Notes under the pieces: model-generated
Databases searched by the model: none
The model's input: the letters and a program-made list of their open reading frames with translations, nothing else
What the model was told of the DNA's origin: nothing
DNA from: Duncaniella muricolitica
GTDB lineage: Bacteria; Bacteroidota; Bacteroidia; Bacteroidales; Muribaculaceae
DNA length: 64,000 nucleotides
Assembly: GCA_025808375.1 (NCBI GenBank)
Contig: CP061009.1
Location: 930,001 to 994,000 of the forward strand
Direction: 5' to 3'
Program-made: the position numbers and the translations under genes
In this document: positions 16,825-26,310 of the stretch, one piece after another
Layout: each line of letters starts with the position of its first letter
Numbering within the stretch: position 1 is the first letter of the stretch

Positions 16825-19800
16825 ATGAGAAAGTTAATAGCATTAATGCTTAGCGTAGCCGTGACATTGTTCAGCTACGCAGCTATGGCTGCCTCGTCGC
16901 CCGACACACAAGTCACGCTCGACTGCGTAAACCAGTCGGCCGACAAAGTGCTGAAGGAAATCGAAAAACAGTCGGGGCTCAACATCGTCTACAAGAGCGA
17001 GACGGCTGCCAAATGGCCCGCAATCACCATCCGCACCACCGGCACCGCCGGGCAGGTCATCAAGGAAGTGGCCGCAAAACTTGGTGAAAGCTACAAGATT
17101 AACAACAACATCGTGACCATCGGCGGCGACACCCGCGAGCCGGCCACAAGCATCATCAATGGCGTGGTTATGGACTCGGAGGGCGAACCCCTCGCCGGAG
17201 CATCCGTATGGTTTAAAGACTCGCCCAAGACCGCCACAGCTACCGACCTCAACGGTATGTTCACAATCTCGGCCAAAGGCAAGAAAAATCCCACACTCGT
17301 CTTCTCCTTTATCGGCATGAAGCGCGCCGAAGTCAAATGGAGCGGCAAGCCCATGACCGTCTATCTCGACGACGACACCAACGTGCTCGGCGACGTCGTT
17401 GTCACCGGCTATCAGGTCATCGACAAGCGCGCATCCACCAGTGCCATCACCTCCATCAAGGCCGAAGACATCATCCGTCCCGACGCTATCTCCATCGACC
17501 AGATGCTCGAGGGACAGGTGCCCGACCTCATGTTCATGTCCAACTCGGGCGAGGCCGGCGTAGCCCCCAAGATACGTATCCGAGGCACATCATCCATCAT
17601 CGGTAACCGCGAGCCCCTCTGGGTAGTCGACGGTATCGTCGTCAACGACCCCGTGCCCATCTCGGCCGAAGACCTCAACGACCCCGACTACGTCAACCGT
17701 ATCGGTAACGCCATCGCGGGCCTCAACCCCCAGGACATCGAGCGTCTCGACATCCTCAAGGACGCCTCGGCCACAGCTCTCTACGGCACCAAGGCCGCCA
17801 ACGGCGTAATCGTAATCACCACCAAGCGCGGCCGCGAAGGCAAACCCCAGATACGCTACAACAACACCTTCACCTTCAAGCGTCGCCCCCGATATACCGA
17901 CAAGGATGTCGACGTCATGAACTCAAAGGAGCGCATTCAACTCTCTCGCGAACTTTTTGCTGACAGATACCAGTATAACTTTCGTTCGGCAATGGTAGGT
18001 TACGAAGGACTGATGTATCGTCTGTGGAATAAGGAAATCACACAAGAGCAGTTTGATAACGAGCTTGCTTATATCGAGACTGTCAATACCGACTGGTTTG
18101 ACCTACTCACCCATGACAGCTTCTCGCAGCAGCACAACGCAAGTGTCTCGGGTGGCGGCGAGCGCGGCACCTATTACGCCTCACTCGGCTATACCGACAA
18201 TGATGATGTAATCAATAACACTACCAATCGCCGTTACAGCGCGATGGTCAATCTTGATGTCAACTTCTCCAAATGGTTTTCAGCATCATTCGGCATCAAC
18301 GGTAATGTCAATGAACGCAAATACAACCAGGAGAGCATCAACCCTGTCAACTATGCCTATTCGTCAAGCCGTGCTATCCCGGCCTATACTCCGCTCGGGC
18401 AGCCTTATTATTACAAAAAGCTGCAAAACACCTCGGGGTATGGATTTAACTTCAATATACTCAACGAGCTCGAAAACAGTTATAACCATCAGGACCAGTC
18501 GTCGTTCACTTTCAACACCAACCTTAAATTCCGTTTCACCGACTGGTTGCGCGCATATGCCATATTGTCATACACCCGCAGCAACACAGATATGGAAAAC
18601 TACTGGGGTGAGCGTACATGGTATGCGTCAGAGTTGCGTAATAGTGAATATGGAGCTGAACCGTCATCCAACAGTGTTATGCCTCAGGGTGGACAGCTTA
18701 CCACTAACCATGTTAAAAACACCAGTTGGACAGCCCGTCTGCAACTCGACGCCAACAAGTATTTCGGAGAGGACGAGATACACAACATCAGCGGCGGTCT
18801 CGGTTTTGAAGCTCAGTCATCCAATTATAAGGGTTACAACCGCACCGACCGTGGTTACTATCCCGATCGCGGCATGACTTTCGTGTCGGGTATCGATCTG
18901 GAAAAGTATCCCGACTACATGGCCTGGATTTCCAATAATGTCCCCTCGCTGTCTGACGGAAAGACCAATATGGTGTCGGCCTATGCCACTGCAAGCTACA
19001 GTTGGCGTCGCATGGTATTTCTTAACGCCAACGCACGTATCGACGGCTCCAACAACTTCGGTGACCGTTCCAATGACAAGTTGCTCCCCATATGGTCTGT
19101 ATCGGCTTCGTTTGACCCCGCACAGCTTGGCTTTATCAAGCAGCAGACATGGCTCGACCGTTTCATTCTCAAGGCCTCCTATGGTTTCCAAGGTAATATG
19201 CTCAGCAGCCAGTCGCCTGTGATGATTATCCAGAAGGGCCCGATGGACAGCTATTTCGGTGAGTTCACCTCCACAGTGAGCCGCAATCCCAACCCCGATC
19301 TCAAGTGGGAGAAGACCACAAGTGTCAACTTTGGCATCGACCTTGCCTTCCTCAACAACCGTCTCGAAGTCGAGGGCGACCTCTACTTCAAGCGTACCAA
19401 AGACGCCTTCATGACTAAGAGTATCTCGACGGTCAACGGCTATAGTTCATACGTGGTGAACGGAGGCAATATATCCAATGACGGTTACAGCATCTCTGTT
19501 ACAGGACGTCCCATCCAGACTCACGACTGGCAGTGGAGTATCTCAGGTTCATTCTCTCGTGTAATCAACTCTATGGAGACCCTCCCCGCAGGTGAATCCT
19601 ACGAATTGGCCGACTTCCTCAACGGTAACGCTGTGGTCAAGGGACAGCCTGTGGGCACATTCTATTCCTATCGTTTCCTCGGCCTCAGTCCTGTTGACGG
19701 CGGACCCATGTTTGACGACTGGTATGATCATATGCAGGATCTCGTAGGACTTAGCAAGTATGACACATATACCAATGTGCTTGTCGCTACCGGTTCACGC

Positions 19801-20418
19801 GAGCCTTACATGTCGGGTAGCTTCAGCACCCGTCTCCGCTGGAAGCGTCTCTATTTCACCGCTTCGTTCAATTATAGTCTCGGTGCCAAGACTCGACTTT
19901 TCGGCATGTATAGCGCGGGAGGTACTGCTGATGGTGCGACAATCGCTACCGCCGGTGAAATACGCCCCGAACTCAATCTTAGCCGCGATTATCTTTACCG
20001 CTGGCTCAATCCCGGCGACGAGGCTTACACCAATATTCCCGCAATCATTGCCCATGGCCATTCAAGCTACTTCAAGTATGCCAATCACTGGTCGACCGGT
20101 GGCGGCTCCAATGAAGGAGAGGCTGACAACATCCAGATATTGGCCGACAACTACTGGGACATGTATGATTACAGCGATGCGCGTGTGGTCAGTGCCGATT
20201 ATCTCAATCTCGCTACCATCAATCTCTCCTATGAGATACCCGAACAATGGGTGGCTCGTTTCGGACTTTCGCGTCTCGAGATTCATGCAGCCGGCAATAA
20301 TCTCCACACCTGGTGTGATAAGAAGCTCAAAGGGCAGACCCCCACACAGGGCGGATTTACCACAATCCAGCTTTCCAACCGTCCGAGCTATTCGTTTGGT
20401 CTCAATGTCACATTTTAA
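16825..20418 (+). CDS. SusC/RagA-family TonB-linked outer-membrane transporter with STN domain
   Basis: The 1197-residue outer-membrane protein imports a glycan or peptide ligand through a SusD-lidded barrel. Order: signal peptide (1-22), STN signalling domain (about 28-95, VLKEIEKQSGLNIVYKSE), carboxypeptidase-regulatory-like domain (about 110-190, GVVMDSEGEPLAGASVW), plug (about 200-335, LEGQVPDLMF, ATALYGTKAANGVIVITTK) and a 22-strand-type barrel to the C-terminus. The STN domain matches the FecR/ECF pair upstream. Base composition changes sharply near nucleotide 17940 (about residue 372): codons before it are strongly G/C-ending, those after it mixed, suggesting a recombination junction near the start of the barrel. 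The ligand cannot be told from sequence. Confidence 0.95.
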   Translation: MRKLIALMLSVAVTLFSYAAMAASSPDTQVTLDCVNQSADKVLKEIEKQSGLNIVYKSETAAKWPAITIRTTGTAGQVIKEVAAKLGESYKINNNIVTIGGDTREPATSIINGVVMDSEGEPLAGASVWFKDSPKTATATDLNGMFTISAKGKKNPTLVFSFIGMKRAEVKWSGKPMTVYLDDDTNVLGDVVVTGYQVIDKRASTSAITSIKAEDIIRPDAISIDQMLEGQVPDLMFMSNSGEAGVAPKIRIRGTSSIIGNREPLWVVDGIVVNDPVPISAEDLNDPDYVNRIGNAIAGLNPQDIERLDILKDASATALYGTKAANGVIVITTKRGREGKPQIRYNNTFTFKRRPRYTDKDVDVMNSKERIQLSRELFADRYQYNFRSAMVGYEGLMYRLWNKEITQEQFDNELAYIETVNTDWFDLLTHDSFSQQHNASVSGGGERGTYYASLGYTDNDDVINNTTNRRYSAMVNLDVNFSKWFSASFGINGNVNERKYNQESINPVNYAYSSSRAIPAYTPLGQPYYYKKLQNTSGYGFNFNILNELENSYNHQDQSSFTFNTNLKFRFTDWLRAYAILSYTRSNTDMENYWGERTWYASELRNSEYGAEPSSNSVMPQGGQLTTNHVKNTSWTARLQLDANKYFGEDEIHNISGGLGFEAQSSNYKGYNRTDRGYYPDRGMTFVSGIDLEKYPDYMAWISNNVPSLSDGKTNMVSAYATASYSWRRMVFLNANARIDGSNNFGDRSNDKLLPIWSVSASFDPAQLGFIKQQTWLDRFILKASYGFQGNMLSSQSPVMIIQKGPMDSYFGEFTSTVSRNPNPDLKWEKTTSVNFGIDLAFLNNRLEVEGDLYFKRTKDAFMTKSISTVNGYSSYVVNGGNISNDGYSISVTGRPIQTHDWQWSISGSFSRVINSMETLPAGESYELADFLNGNAVVKGQPVGTFYSYRFLGLSPVDGGPMFDDWYDHMQDLVGLSKYDTYTNVLVATGSREPYMSGSFSTRLRWKRLYFTASFNYSLGAKTRLFGMYSAGGTADGATIATAGEIRPELNLSRDYLYRWLNPGDEAYTNIPAIIAHGHSSYFKYANHWSTGGGSNEGEADNIQILADNYWDMYDYSDARVVSADYLNLATINLSYEIPEQWVARFGLSRLEIHAAGNNLHTWCDKKLKGQTPTQGGFTTIQLSNRPSYSFGLNVTF

Positions 20419-20433
20419 ATCCTGACCGAAACA

Positions 20434-22032
20434 ATGAAAATATTTAAGAAAACTATCATATATACAGCCTCGGCTCTTATGCTCGGGCTCACATCCTGTT
20501 CCGACTTCATTACAGAATATTCCCAGGATCTCGCCAAGGTAGAAGGATGGCAGGACCTTGATGAAGTGCTTCTCGGCAGTGGCTATCTTCAGCCAAAAGG
20601 TATGTCGGCAAGCGGACGTGCCGGAGATGACATAGACTGCCTCCACTTTATGGGCGATGAACTTATACAGTCTCAGCTTAATAAAGAGGATACCCACGGC
20701 TATATTCAATCTATGTATTCATACTATACATGGCAGCAGGAGATTGGTTATAACGAACTCTACAAATACGTGGGAGGCGATGACGCTTATTGGAATAAGA
20801 TATACTCCAGGATAAATGTCTGCAATATGGTCGCCTATCTTATTGACGAGCAGCCGGAGTATTCCGATGATGATGTGGCCAATAAACGCCGTATCAAGGG
20901 TGAGGCATTTTTCCTGCGCGGAGCATATTACTTCCTCCTTGCAAATATGTATGCCCAGCCTTACGATCCCGCCACTGCCGCATCCACTCCGGGTGTGCCT
21001 GTGAAGAACAGTGAGATTATCGAAGACAAGGAGTATAGCCGTGGTTCGCTTGCACAGACCTATGAGAGTATTCTGGATGATCTGTCTCATGCTGAGGAGT
21101 TGCTTCTTAATGCTCCGGTCAAGACTCTCCACCGTGCCACATATCCTGCCGTGCTTCTGCTTAAGAGCCGTGTTTACCTCTATATGCAGGACTGGAAAAA
21201 TGCTGCTCTCTACGCTTCCAAGGTGCTTGACTGCAACAGCCGTCTCCTCGAGCTCCGAGGCAAGCGTCCCGGTGACGATTGTGTGTATCTTTCTTCGCCC
21301 GAGACTCTTTTTTCTATGGGTGGTTACGCCATAGCGGCTGAATTTAGTGACGGATATGGTTTTTGGGGGCCTTATAGCCCTGCATATCTTGTCTCGGACG
21401 ATATGGTAAATTTATATGCCCATGATGACTTGCGCGGTACTTTGTATATAGGCAAATCAGAGGAGTTGGGTATCGGTCCCGTCTTTATCAAACGTAACGG
21501 TCAGTACAGCAAGAGGAGTACTACATCCGATGTATCGAGCACGTTCCTACTTCGCACCCCCGAGGCTTATCTGACCCTTGCCGAAGCTTCTGCTTTTGAC
21601 GGCAATGAGACTCTTGCCCGCAGCACTATGGAATCATTCATGCGCACACGCTATTCTTCGCCTGTGACTGTCGACCAGACAGGAAACGACCTTATCGACC
21701 TGATACGCGAGGAGCGTGCTCGCGAGTTTATTCTTGAGGGACACCGTTGGTTTGACTTGCGTCGTTACACCGTTTGCCAGCCATATCCTTGGTCAAAGAT
21801 CATAGAGCATGGACATTGTTACTTTGACTATAGTGATATAGATCATATAGAAGTGTTCCAGCTTGAGAAGAATGATGCCGCCTACACTCTGCCCATACCG
21901 CGTCCGGTTAGAGAATTTCAGGCTTCGCTCGGCAACAATCCGCGCCCGGTGCGAAAACTCATACGTACCGAAGAGCCCGATATGGACGACTATGAAGAAA
22001 ACGAGATGACTGGGACTGGTGATATTTTATAA
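20434..22032 (+). CDS. SusD/RagB-family surface lipoprotein
   Basis: The 532-residue partner of the SusC transporter starts 15 bases after susC. A lipobox (LMLGLTSC, Cys about 22) predicts surface lipidation. Family features are the N-terminal helical repeats (AYLIDEQPEYSDDDVANKRRIKGEAFFLRGAYYF split around residues 135-170), LLLKSRVYLYMQDW, and the C-terminal RERAREFILEGHRWFDLRRY segment near 428-447. It probably forms the lid that captures ligand. Its codon use is less G/C-ending than most genes here, like the rest of this locus. Confidence 0.95.
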   Translation: MKIFKKTIIYTASALMLGLTSCSDFITEYSQDLAKVEGWQDLDEVLLGSGYLQPKGMSASGRAGDDIDCLHFMGDELIQSQLNKEDTHGYIQSMYSYYTWQQEIGYNELYKYVGGDDAYWNKIYSRINVCNMVAYLIDEQPEYSDDDVANKRRIKGEAFFLRGAYYFLLANMYAQPYDPATAASTPGVPVKNSEIIEDKEYSRGSLAQTYESILDDLSHAEELLLNAPVKTLHRATYPAVLLLKSRVYLYMQDWKNAALYASKVLDCNSRLLELRGKRPGDDCVYLSSPETLFSMGGYAIAAEFSDGYGFWGPYSPAYLVSDDMVNLYAHDDLRGTLYIGKSEELGIGPVFIKRNGQYSKRSTTSDVSSTFLLRTPEAYLTLAEASAFDGNETLARSTMESFMRTRYSSPVTVDQTGNDLIDLIREERAREFILEGHRWFDLRRYTVCQPYPWSKIIEHGHCYFDYSDIDHIEVFQLEKNDAAYTLPIPRPVREFQASLGNNPRPVRKLIRTEEPDMDDYEENEMTGTGDIL

Positions 22033-22056
22033 ATAACAAGTTAAATACAGAATATA

Positions 22057-22971
22057 ATGAAGAAAACTATCATATACGGACTTCTTGCAGTCATTGGTCT
22101 GTCAAGCGTGGCCTGCTCCGATGACGAGGAACTGCTTGAGCCTACCCGCATAGAAGATAATCACTATCGCGTGTCAGATGACGAGACCGGTCCCGAGGCC
22201 GATTTACGCAGGGAATTTTATGACAAGACTAAGGTCTATCTGCTTTTCTCCAATATTTTGCGTCGTACTTATGTCGGCAAGGATGCTTTCGGTGATGACG
22301 TGTGGCATGACGAGACAATTGATTTCAACTACAACATCACCAACTATGGCGTCTCTCTATATGATTTTGAGTTCTTTGATACAGATGAGGAGAAAATAGC
22401 CGCGGCCGAGATTGTCGAGAAGTGTATTCTCGACCATTTCTCAGAGCCACTGCGTCCGTTCTCGGTGCTTGCTGCCAAAAAACTGCTGTACGCCAAATAT
22501 GATTATCAGAAACTTCAGCCGGCCGGCACGTTTGCCAATATGAGTTGTCGGGCTATAAATGTAGGTGATGTCATGGACATGTCGATTGAAGAGGCCGATG
22601 ATTTCTATAAGAGTGTGCGCAAGACCATGTTGTTGTCAATGATTAGTTATCGAGACGATGCCTTTGAGGAATACCGCGAATTGGCCGGCCAGTATGCCGG
22701 AACAAGAGTGACAGATGTCATTCCCGACTGGGATGGCACTGACGAGACACTCCTTTATGAGTATGGTTTCCTGCAGGTGAATTTTTCATGGAATCCTCCT
22801 CAGTATGATACATTCTGCGACATGCAGTATGATTTTGAATACGACTTCTATCCTATGGTCATGGATTATTCACCTGAGGAAGTGGAGGAGATGTATGGCG
22901 ACTATCCTATGATTATTCAGAAATACAATGCTGTGCGTAATGGCATTATGAGCCTCGGATATGTGTTTTGA
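22057..22971 (+). CDS. Putative lipoprotein, possibly a degenerate zinc-metallopeptidase-like SusD-neighbour protein
   Basis: This 304-residue lipoprotein (SSVACSDDEE, Cys about 20) follows susD by 24 bases. SusC/SusD loci with thioredoxin-like partners often carry a lipoprotein of the Peptidase_Mx1 type at this position. The overall layout and the C-terminal helix resembling MIIQKYNAVRNGIMSLGY look similar to me. However, no HExxH zinc motif is present, and the expected region reads RKTMLLSMISYRDDAF. It may therefore be a non-catalytic binding relative. This relationship is recalled by eye, not computed; a different uncharacterised family is quite possible. Confidence 0.55.
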   Translation: MKKTIIYGLLAVIGLSSVACSDDEELLEPTRIEDNHYRVSDDETGPEADLRREFYDKTKVYLLFSNILRRTYVGKDAFGDDVWHDETIDFNYNITNYGVSLYDFEFFDTDEEKIAAAEIVEKCILDHFSEPLRPFSVLAAKKLLYAKYDYQKLQPAGTFANMSCRAINVGDVMDMSIEEADDFYKSVRKTMLLSMISYRDDAFEEYRELAGQYAGTRVTDVIPDWDGTDETLLYEYGFLQVNFSWNPPQYDTFCDMQYDFEYDFYPMVMDYSPEEVEEMYGDYPMIIQKYNAVRNGIMSLGYVF

Positions 22972-23001
22972 TTACATTCCCAATTTAACTAAGATTCGAT
23001 T

Positions 23002-23700
23002 ATGAAGAAAATATTATATCTGATTATAGCTTTGCTGCCTGTGGCTTTTGCCTCATGCAGTGATGACAATGACAAGGTGACCGCCCCCACAGCATCCGGC
23101 ACTATGACCGACGATGAAGGCAACGAGTATGGCTGGGTGCGCATCGGCAATCTTGACTGGACCACATCTAACGCGCGTAATGGTGTGCCAATGTATGAAT
23201 ACACGTTTTTTGATGAGCAGTGGTGGACTACACCGCTTGAAGGTCAAGAGGATTATGTAATTAATGAGTATATGCCGGTTTACGGCAATCTGCTCACCTG
23301 GGAGGATGCTATGGCTTGTGTGCCTGACGGATGGAGAATACCTACCGATGAGGACTGGAAAAATCTTGAACGTGCACTTGGTTCTGACGATGTTGACACC
23401 TATGGTCTCAGAGGTAATGTGGGTGAGGCGTTGATGGCCAAAGACTCCGGCTCTCGGCTTGGACTGCTCCTGGGCGGATGCATGATCGGAGTCAGGTCAT
23501 TCGGATGGATCGATAAGGACCTCGATAGAATAAAAGAGTATGGCTACTATTGGACATCCACAGTCGGTGAAAACAAGAGCGGCAAAGAGACTGCTTATTA
23601 CCGCAAAGTGATATTCGGCAACAACGGTGTGCAGCGCAGTGCGATCGAGCAAGGCTCGCTTCTTAATGTCCGTTGGTGTCGTGACGCAAAGACAGATTGA
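23002..23700 (+). CDS. FISUMP-domain lipoprotein
   Basis: The 232-residue lipoprotein (LPVAFASCSDD, Cys about 17) carries a FISUMP domain (Fibrobacter succinogenes major paralogous domain). Visible marks are DEEGNEYGWVRIGNLDWTTSN-like start (about 36-55), NLLTWEDAMACVPDGWRIPTDEDWKNLE (about 95-122), YYWTSTVGEN (about 182) and the terminal VRWCRD. Such domains are common in surface lipoproteins of Bacteroidota. The molecular role is unknown; a surface binding role at the SusC/SusD complex is inferred from the operon. Confidence 0.8.
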   Translation: MKKILYLIIALLPVAFASCSDDNDKVTAPTASGTMTDDEGNEYGWVRIGNLDWTTSNARNGVPMYEYTFFDEQWWTTPLEGQEDYVINEYMPVYGNLLTWEDAMACVPDGWRIPTDEDWKNLERALGSDDVDTYGLRGNVGEALMAKDSGSRLGLLLGGCMIGVRSFGWIDKDLDRIKEYGYYWTSTVGENKSGKETAYYRKVIFGNNGVQRSAIEQGSLLNVRWCRDAKTD

Positions 23701-23719
23701 TAAATTTTTGGTTTAGATG

Positions 23720-23770
23720 TAAGGACATAAGTCGTGCGCGTATGCGATATACTCGTGGCTTATGTCCTTA
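23720..23770 (+). terminator. Hairpin after the SusC/SusD lipoprotein genes
   Basis: TAAGGACATAAG (23720-23731) pairs perfectly with CTTATGTCCTTA (23759-23770), and TTTT follows. The loop is long (27 bases), so termination may be partial, with read-through into the thioredoxin-like genes. Confidence 0.65.
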
Positions 23771-23808
23771 TTTTCAACGATAGTGTTTATTCCATAATTA
23801 TAAAATTT

Positions 23809-24966
23809 ATGAAATATTGTATTAAACCGCTGACACTTGCCCTCACTGCAGTCTGTGGCTTGTCGGCAATGGCCGCTGACCGCTTTGTCATTAGCGGCTC
23901 CATACCCGGAGTCAATGATTCCATACGAGTGGTGTTGATGAATGTCGAGCGCGAGAATGCTGAAAAAATCGCCGAGACGGTCAGCACCGACGGCTCGTTT
24001 AGAATTACAGGGACAGTAAAGATGCCGACTCTTTGCAGATTGTCGGTATATCGCAAAAGCAATTTCCCTGTGACACAACCTCGCCTTATGGTCGAGAATA
24101 CCGACATGAAAGTGCACTTCACACAGCCTCTCGACAGCGTCGGTTCTTCATATGTACCCGAGACCATGGTCGAGGTTCAGGGCGGTGACGCTGCTCGTCA
24201 GTTTGCCGAATATATCGGTGCTTGCTCTGAGGCCGAAAATGCGGCTATAAATGCCGAATACCGTCATGCTGAGAAGTATTTCGAAACCAATGATAACCCC
24301 GACACAATGGCTGTCTACAAGGCCAGGGTAGATGAGACCGCTGCCCGACTGAGCCGCATGAAACGCGGGTTTATCACAGAGCATCCCGACTATCACATCT
24401 CGTCAGTGCTCGTGTTCAAAGAGATGATGAAGACATTTGTCTATCACGAGGACGAGCTTGTTGCTATGGTCGAGAGCGTAAAGGCTTGTCCCAACACAGC
24501 TCGTATCAATCTCAACAGCCGCGCGCTCGACTGGAGCAGAAATTATTGTCTCGGACGCGTCTACTCTGACTTTGCCCTCACTGACGACCGGGGGGCCGTG
24601 AAGCATCTCGCCGACTATGTGGAGTCAGGAAAATATACGTTTATAGACTTCTGGGCCTCGTGGTGTGGCCCGTGTCGCGACGCCATACCCCACGTACGTA
24701 AAATTCGCGAGCTATATGCCGACAGGATGAACGTCTACAGTATTTCGTGTGACGAGAGTGAGCCGGCATGGCGTAAGGCTATGGAGAAGGAAAAGATGGA
24801 GTGGACCCAGTTGCGTCTGACTCAGGACCAGCTCGGAGCCGTAGGTCGGCACTATCTTCTTTCGGCTATCCCCCGCCTGATACTCCTCGATCCGCAGGGG
24901 CGTATAGTATGCTCGACCAATCTCCCTGCCGAGATTGACAAATATCTTGAAGAAAATCTGAAATAA
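23809..24966 (+). CDS. TlpA-like thioredoxin-fold protein with N-terminal DUF4369-type domain
   Basis: I use the ATG at 23809 because a signal peptide follows (LALTAVCGLSAMAADR), giving 385 residues; the frame is open 25 codons further upstream. The N-terminal beta domain (about 22-110) resembles DUF4369, and a helical linker follows. The C-terminal thioredoxin domain (about 250-385) has YTFIDFWASWCGPCRDAIPHVRKI with the CGPC redox pair and AIPRLILLDPQG with the cis-proline. It probably acts in periplasmic thiol-disulfide chemistry. The paralogue immediately downstream suggests tandem duplication. Confidence 0.87.
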   Translation: MKYCIKPLTLALTAVCGLSAMAADRFVISGSIPGVNDSIRVVLMNVERENAEKIAETVSTDGSFRITGTVKMPTLCRLSVYRKSNFPVTQPRLMVENTDMKVHFTQPLDSVGSSYVPETMVEVQGGDAARQFAEYIGACSEAENAAINAEYRHAEKYFETNDNPDTMAVYKARVDETAARLSRMKRGFITEHPDYHISSVLVFKEMMKTFVYHEDELVAMVESVKACPNTARINLNSRALDWSRNYCLGRVYSDFALTDDRGAVKHLADYVESGKYTFIDFWASWCGPCRDAIPHVRKIRELYADRMNVYSISCDESEPAWRKAMEKEKMEWTQLRLTQDQLGAVGRHYLLSAIPRLILLDPQGRIVCSTNLPAEIDKYLEENLK

Positions 24967-24987
24967 TCTAAAATAAATCGAATAATC

Positions 24988-26175
24988 ATGACAAAAACAG
25001 TATTATTGACTTTGGGTTGCGCTATGACGGCCCTCTCGGCATTTGCGCAGGACGGCTTCACCATCACAGGTAAATTCCCCGGACTCAAAGCCGGCTCCAA
25101 GGTCGAGCTGGTCAACGCTGACGGCCGTGAGCAGAAGAATTGGTATAAGATTGACGGTGCCGTGGAGCGAGACGGTGAGTTTGTTATCAAAGGCTCTGTG
25201 GAGATGCCCATGCTTTGTGAGGTGCGCATCTCTCCGCTTGATGGCTCGGCGGTCGATGGTGTGAATGACAGACTCTTTCCAATCATGGTCGAGAACGTGG
25301 CTATCGAGACCTCGGCCGCACATATCGACAGCGTACCCCCCAGCTTTTATTTCGGCACTTCAGGCTTGTATCAACTGAAGAATGTCACCGTCAAGGGCGG
25401 TGAGGCTCAGAAGGAGTATGAGCAGTATCAGGCGGCGATGTTCCCCTATGACATAGCGGCCCGACAAGCCCACTACAATCTTTATATAGATGAAAACCGC
25501 GACAAAAGCGACGAGGGCAAGGCACGCTTGAAGGAGGCTTACGATGCTGCCAACAAAGCTCAGGTCGAGGCCGATGAAAATTTTATCAGTGAACATCCGG
25601 CCTATCACATCAGCATGCTCAGATGGGGGCAGAAACTGTCAGCTCCGTTTCAGTACTCCAACGACGAGCTCGATGCCATATGGGCCAAGGTGAGCGGCAA
25701 CAACTCGCCTGCACGCGTGGCCAAGGTAAAGGCCGTGATTGACAAGGCGCGTAAGTTTGTGCGCGGTCAGCAGTATGCCGACTTCCCCGCGCTCGACCCC
25801 GAGGGCAAGGAGGGACGCTTCTCCGATCAGCTCGGCAAAGACCGTTACACCATGGTCGACTTCTGGGCCTCGTGGTGCGGCCCCTGCCGCATGGCCATCC
25901 CCCACGTGCGTGAGCTCCATGAGAAGTATGGCGACCGTCTCGGCATCGTGGCCGTGAGTGTCGACGAAGACCCCGAGGCATGGAAGCTCGCCATGGAGCA
26001 GGAAAAGATGACCTGGCCCCAGATGCGCGTGGCAAAGGAAAATTTCAAGGACGTGACCTCAGCCTACAACTTCAGCGGCATCCCCTTCATCGTGCTCATC
26101 GACCCGCAGGGACGCATAGCCTTTGCCGGCCATGACCCCGTGAAGGCCTCTGAAATCCTCTCGAAAGTTCTCTGA
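24988..26175 (+). CDS. TlpA-like thioredoxin-fold protein, paralogue of the preceding gene
   Basis: The 395-residue protein has the same plan: signal peptide (MTALSAFAQDG), DUF4369-type N-domain with FTITGKFPGLKAGSKVELVN, helical linker, and a thioredoxin domain with FWASWCGPCRMAIPHVRELH (about 289-308) and SGIPFIVLIDPQG. It starts 21 bases after its paralogue. The last third (after about 25740) returns to strongly G/C-ending codons, unlike the rest of the locus, so the composition boundary falls inside this gene. Substrate unknown; keeping cysteines of outer-membrane or captured proteins reduced is one possibility. Confidence 0.88.
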   Translation: MTKTVLLTLGCAMTALSAFAQDGFTITGKFPGLKAGSKVELVNADGREQKNWYKIDGAVERDGEFVIKGSVEMPMLCEVRISPLDGSAVDGVNDRLFPIMVENVAIETSAAHIDSVPPSFYFGTSGLYQLKNVTVKGGEAQKEYEQYQAAMFPYDIAARQAHYNLYIDENRDKSDEGKARLKEAYDAANKAQVEADENFISEHPAYHISMLRWGQKLSAPFQYSNDELDAIWAKVSGNNSPARVAKVKAVIDKARKFVRGQQYADFPALDPEGKEGRFSDQLGKDRYTMVDFWASWCGPCRMAIPHVRELHEKYGDRLGIVAVSVDEDPEAWKLAMEQEKMTWPQMRVAKENFKDVTSAYNFSGIPFIVLIDPQGRIAFAGHDPVKASEILSKVL

Positions 26176-26229
26176 TAAAAAAAGAATCATAGTGACATAG
26201 AGAAATATAAGAGTTTTTTTATTAATTTT

Positions 26230-26281
26230 GAAGGTTGAATACCGCCCCCCTGTGTGATGCAGGTGGCGATATTCAACCTTC
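26230..26281 (+). terminator. Hairpin terminator after the TlpA pair
   Basis: GAAGGTTGAATA (26230-26241) pairs with TATTCAACCTTC (26270-26281). Four more base pairs (CGCC with GGCG) follow after a single mismatch. A T-rich run follows. It separates the TlpA genes from the GH31-like gene at 26311. Confidence 0.7.
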
Positions 26282-26310
26282 TTCTTTTACACCATTCAAT
26301 CTCTTATCAT

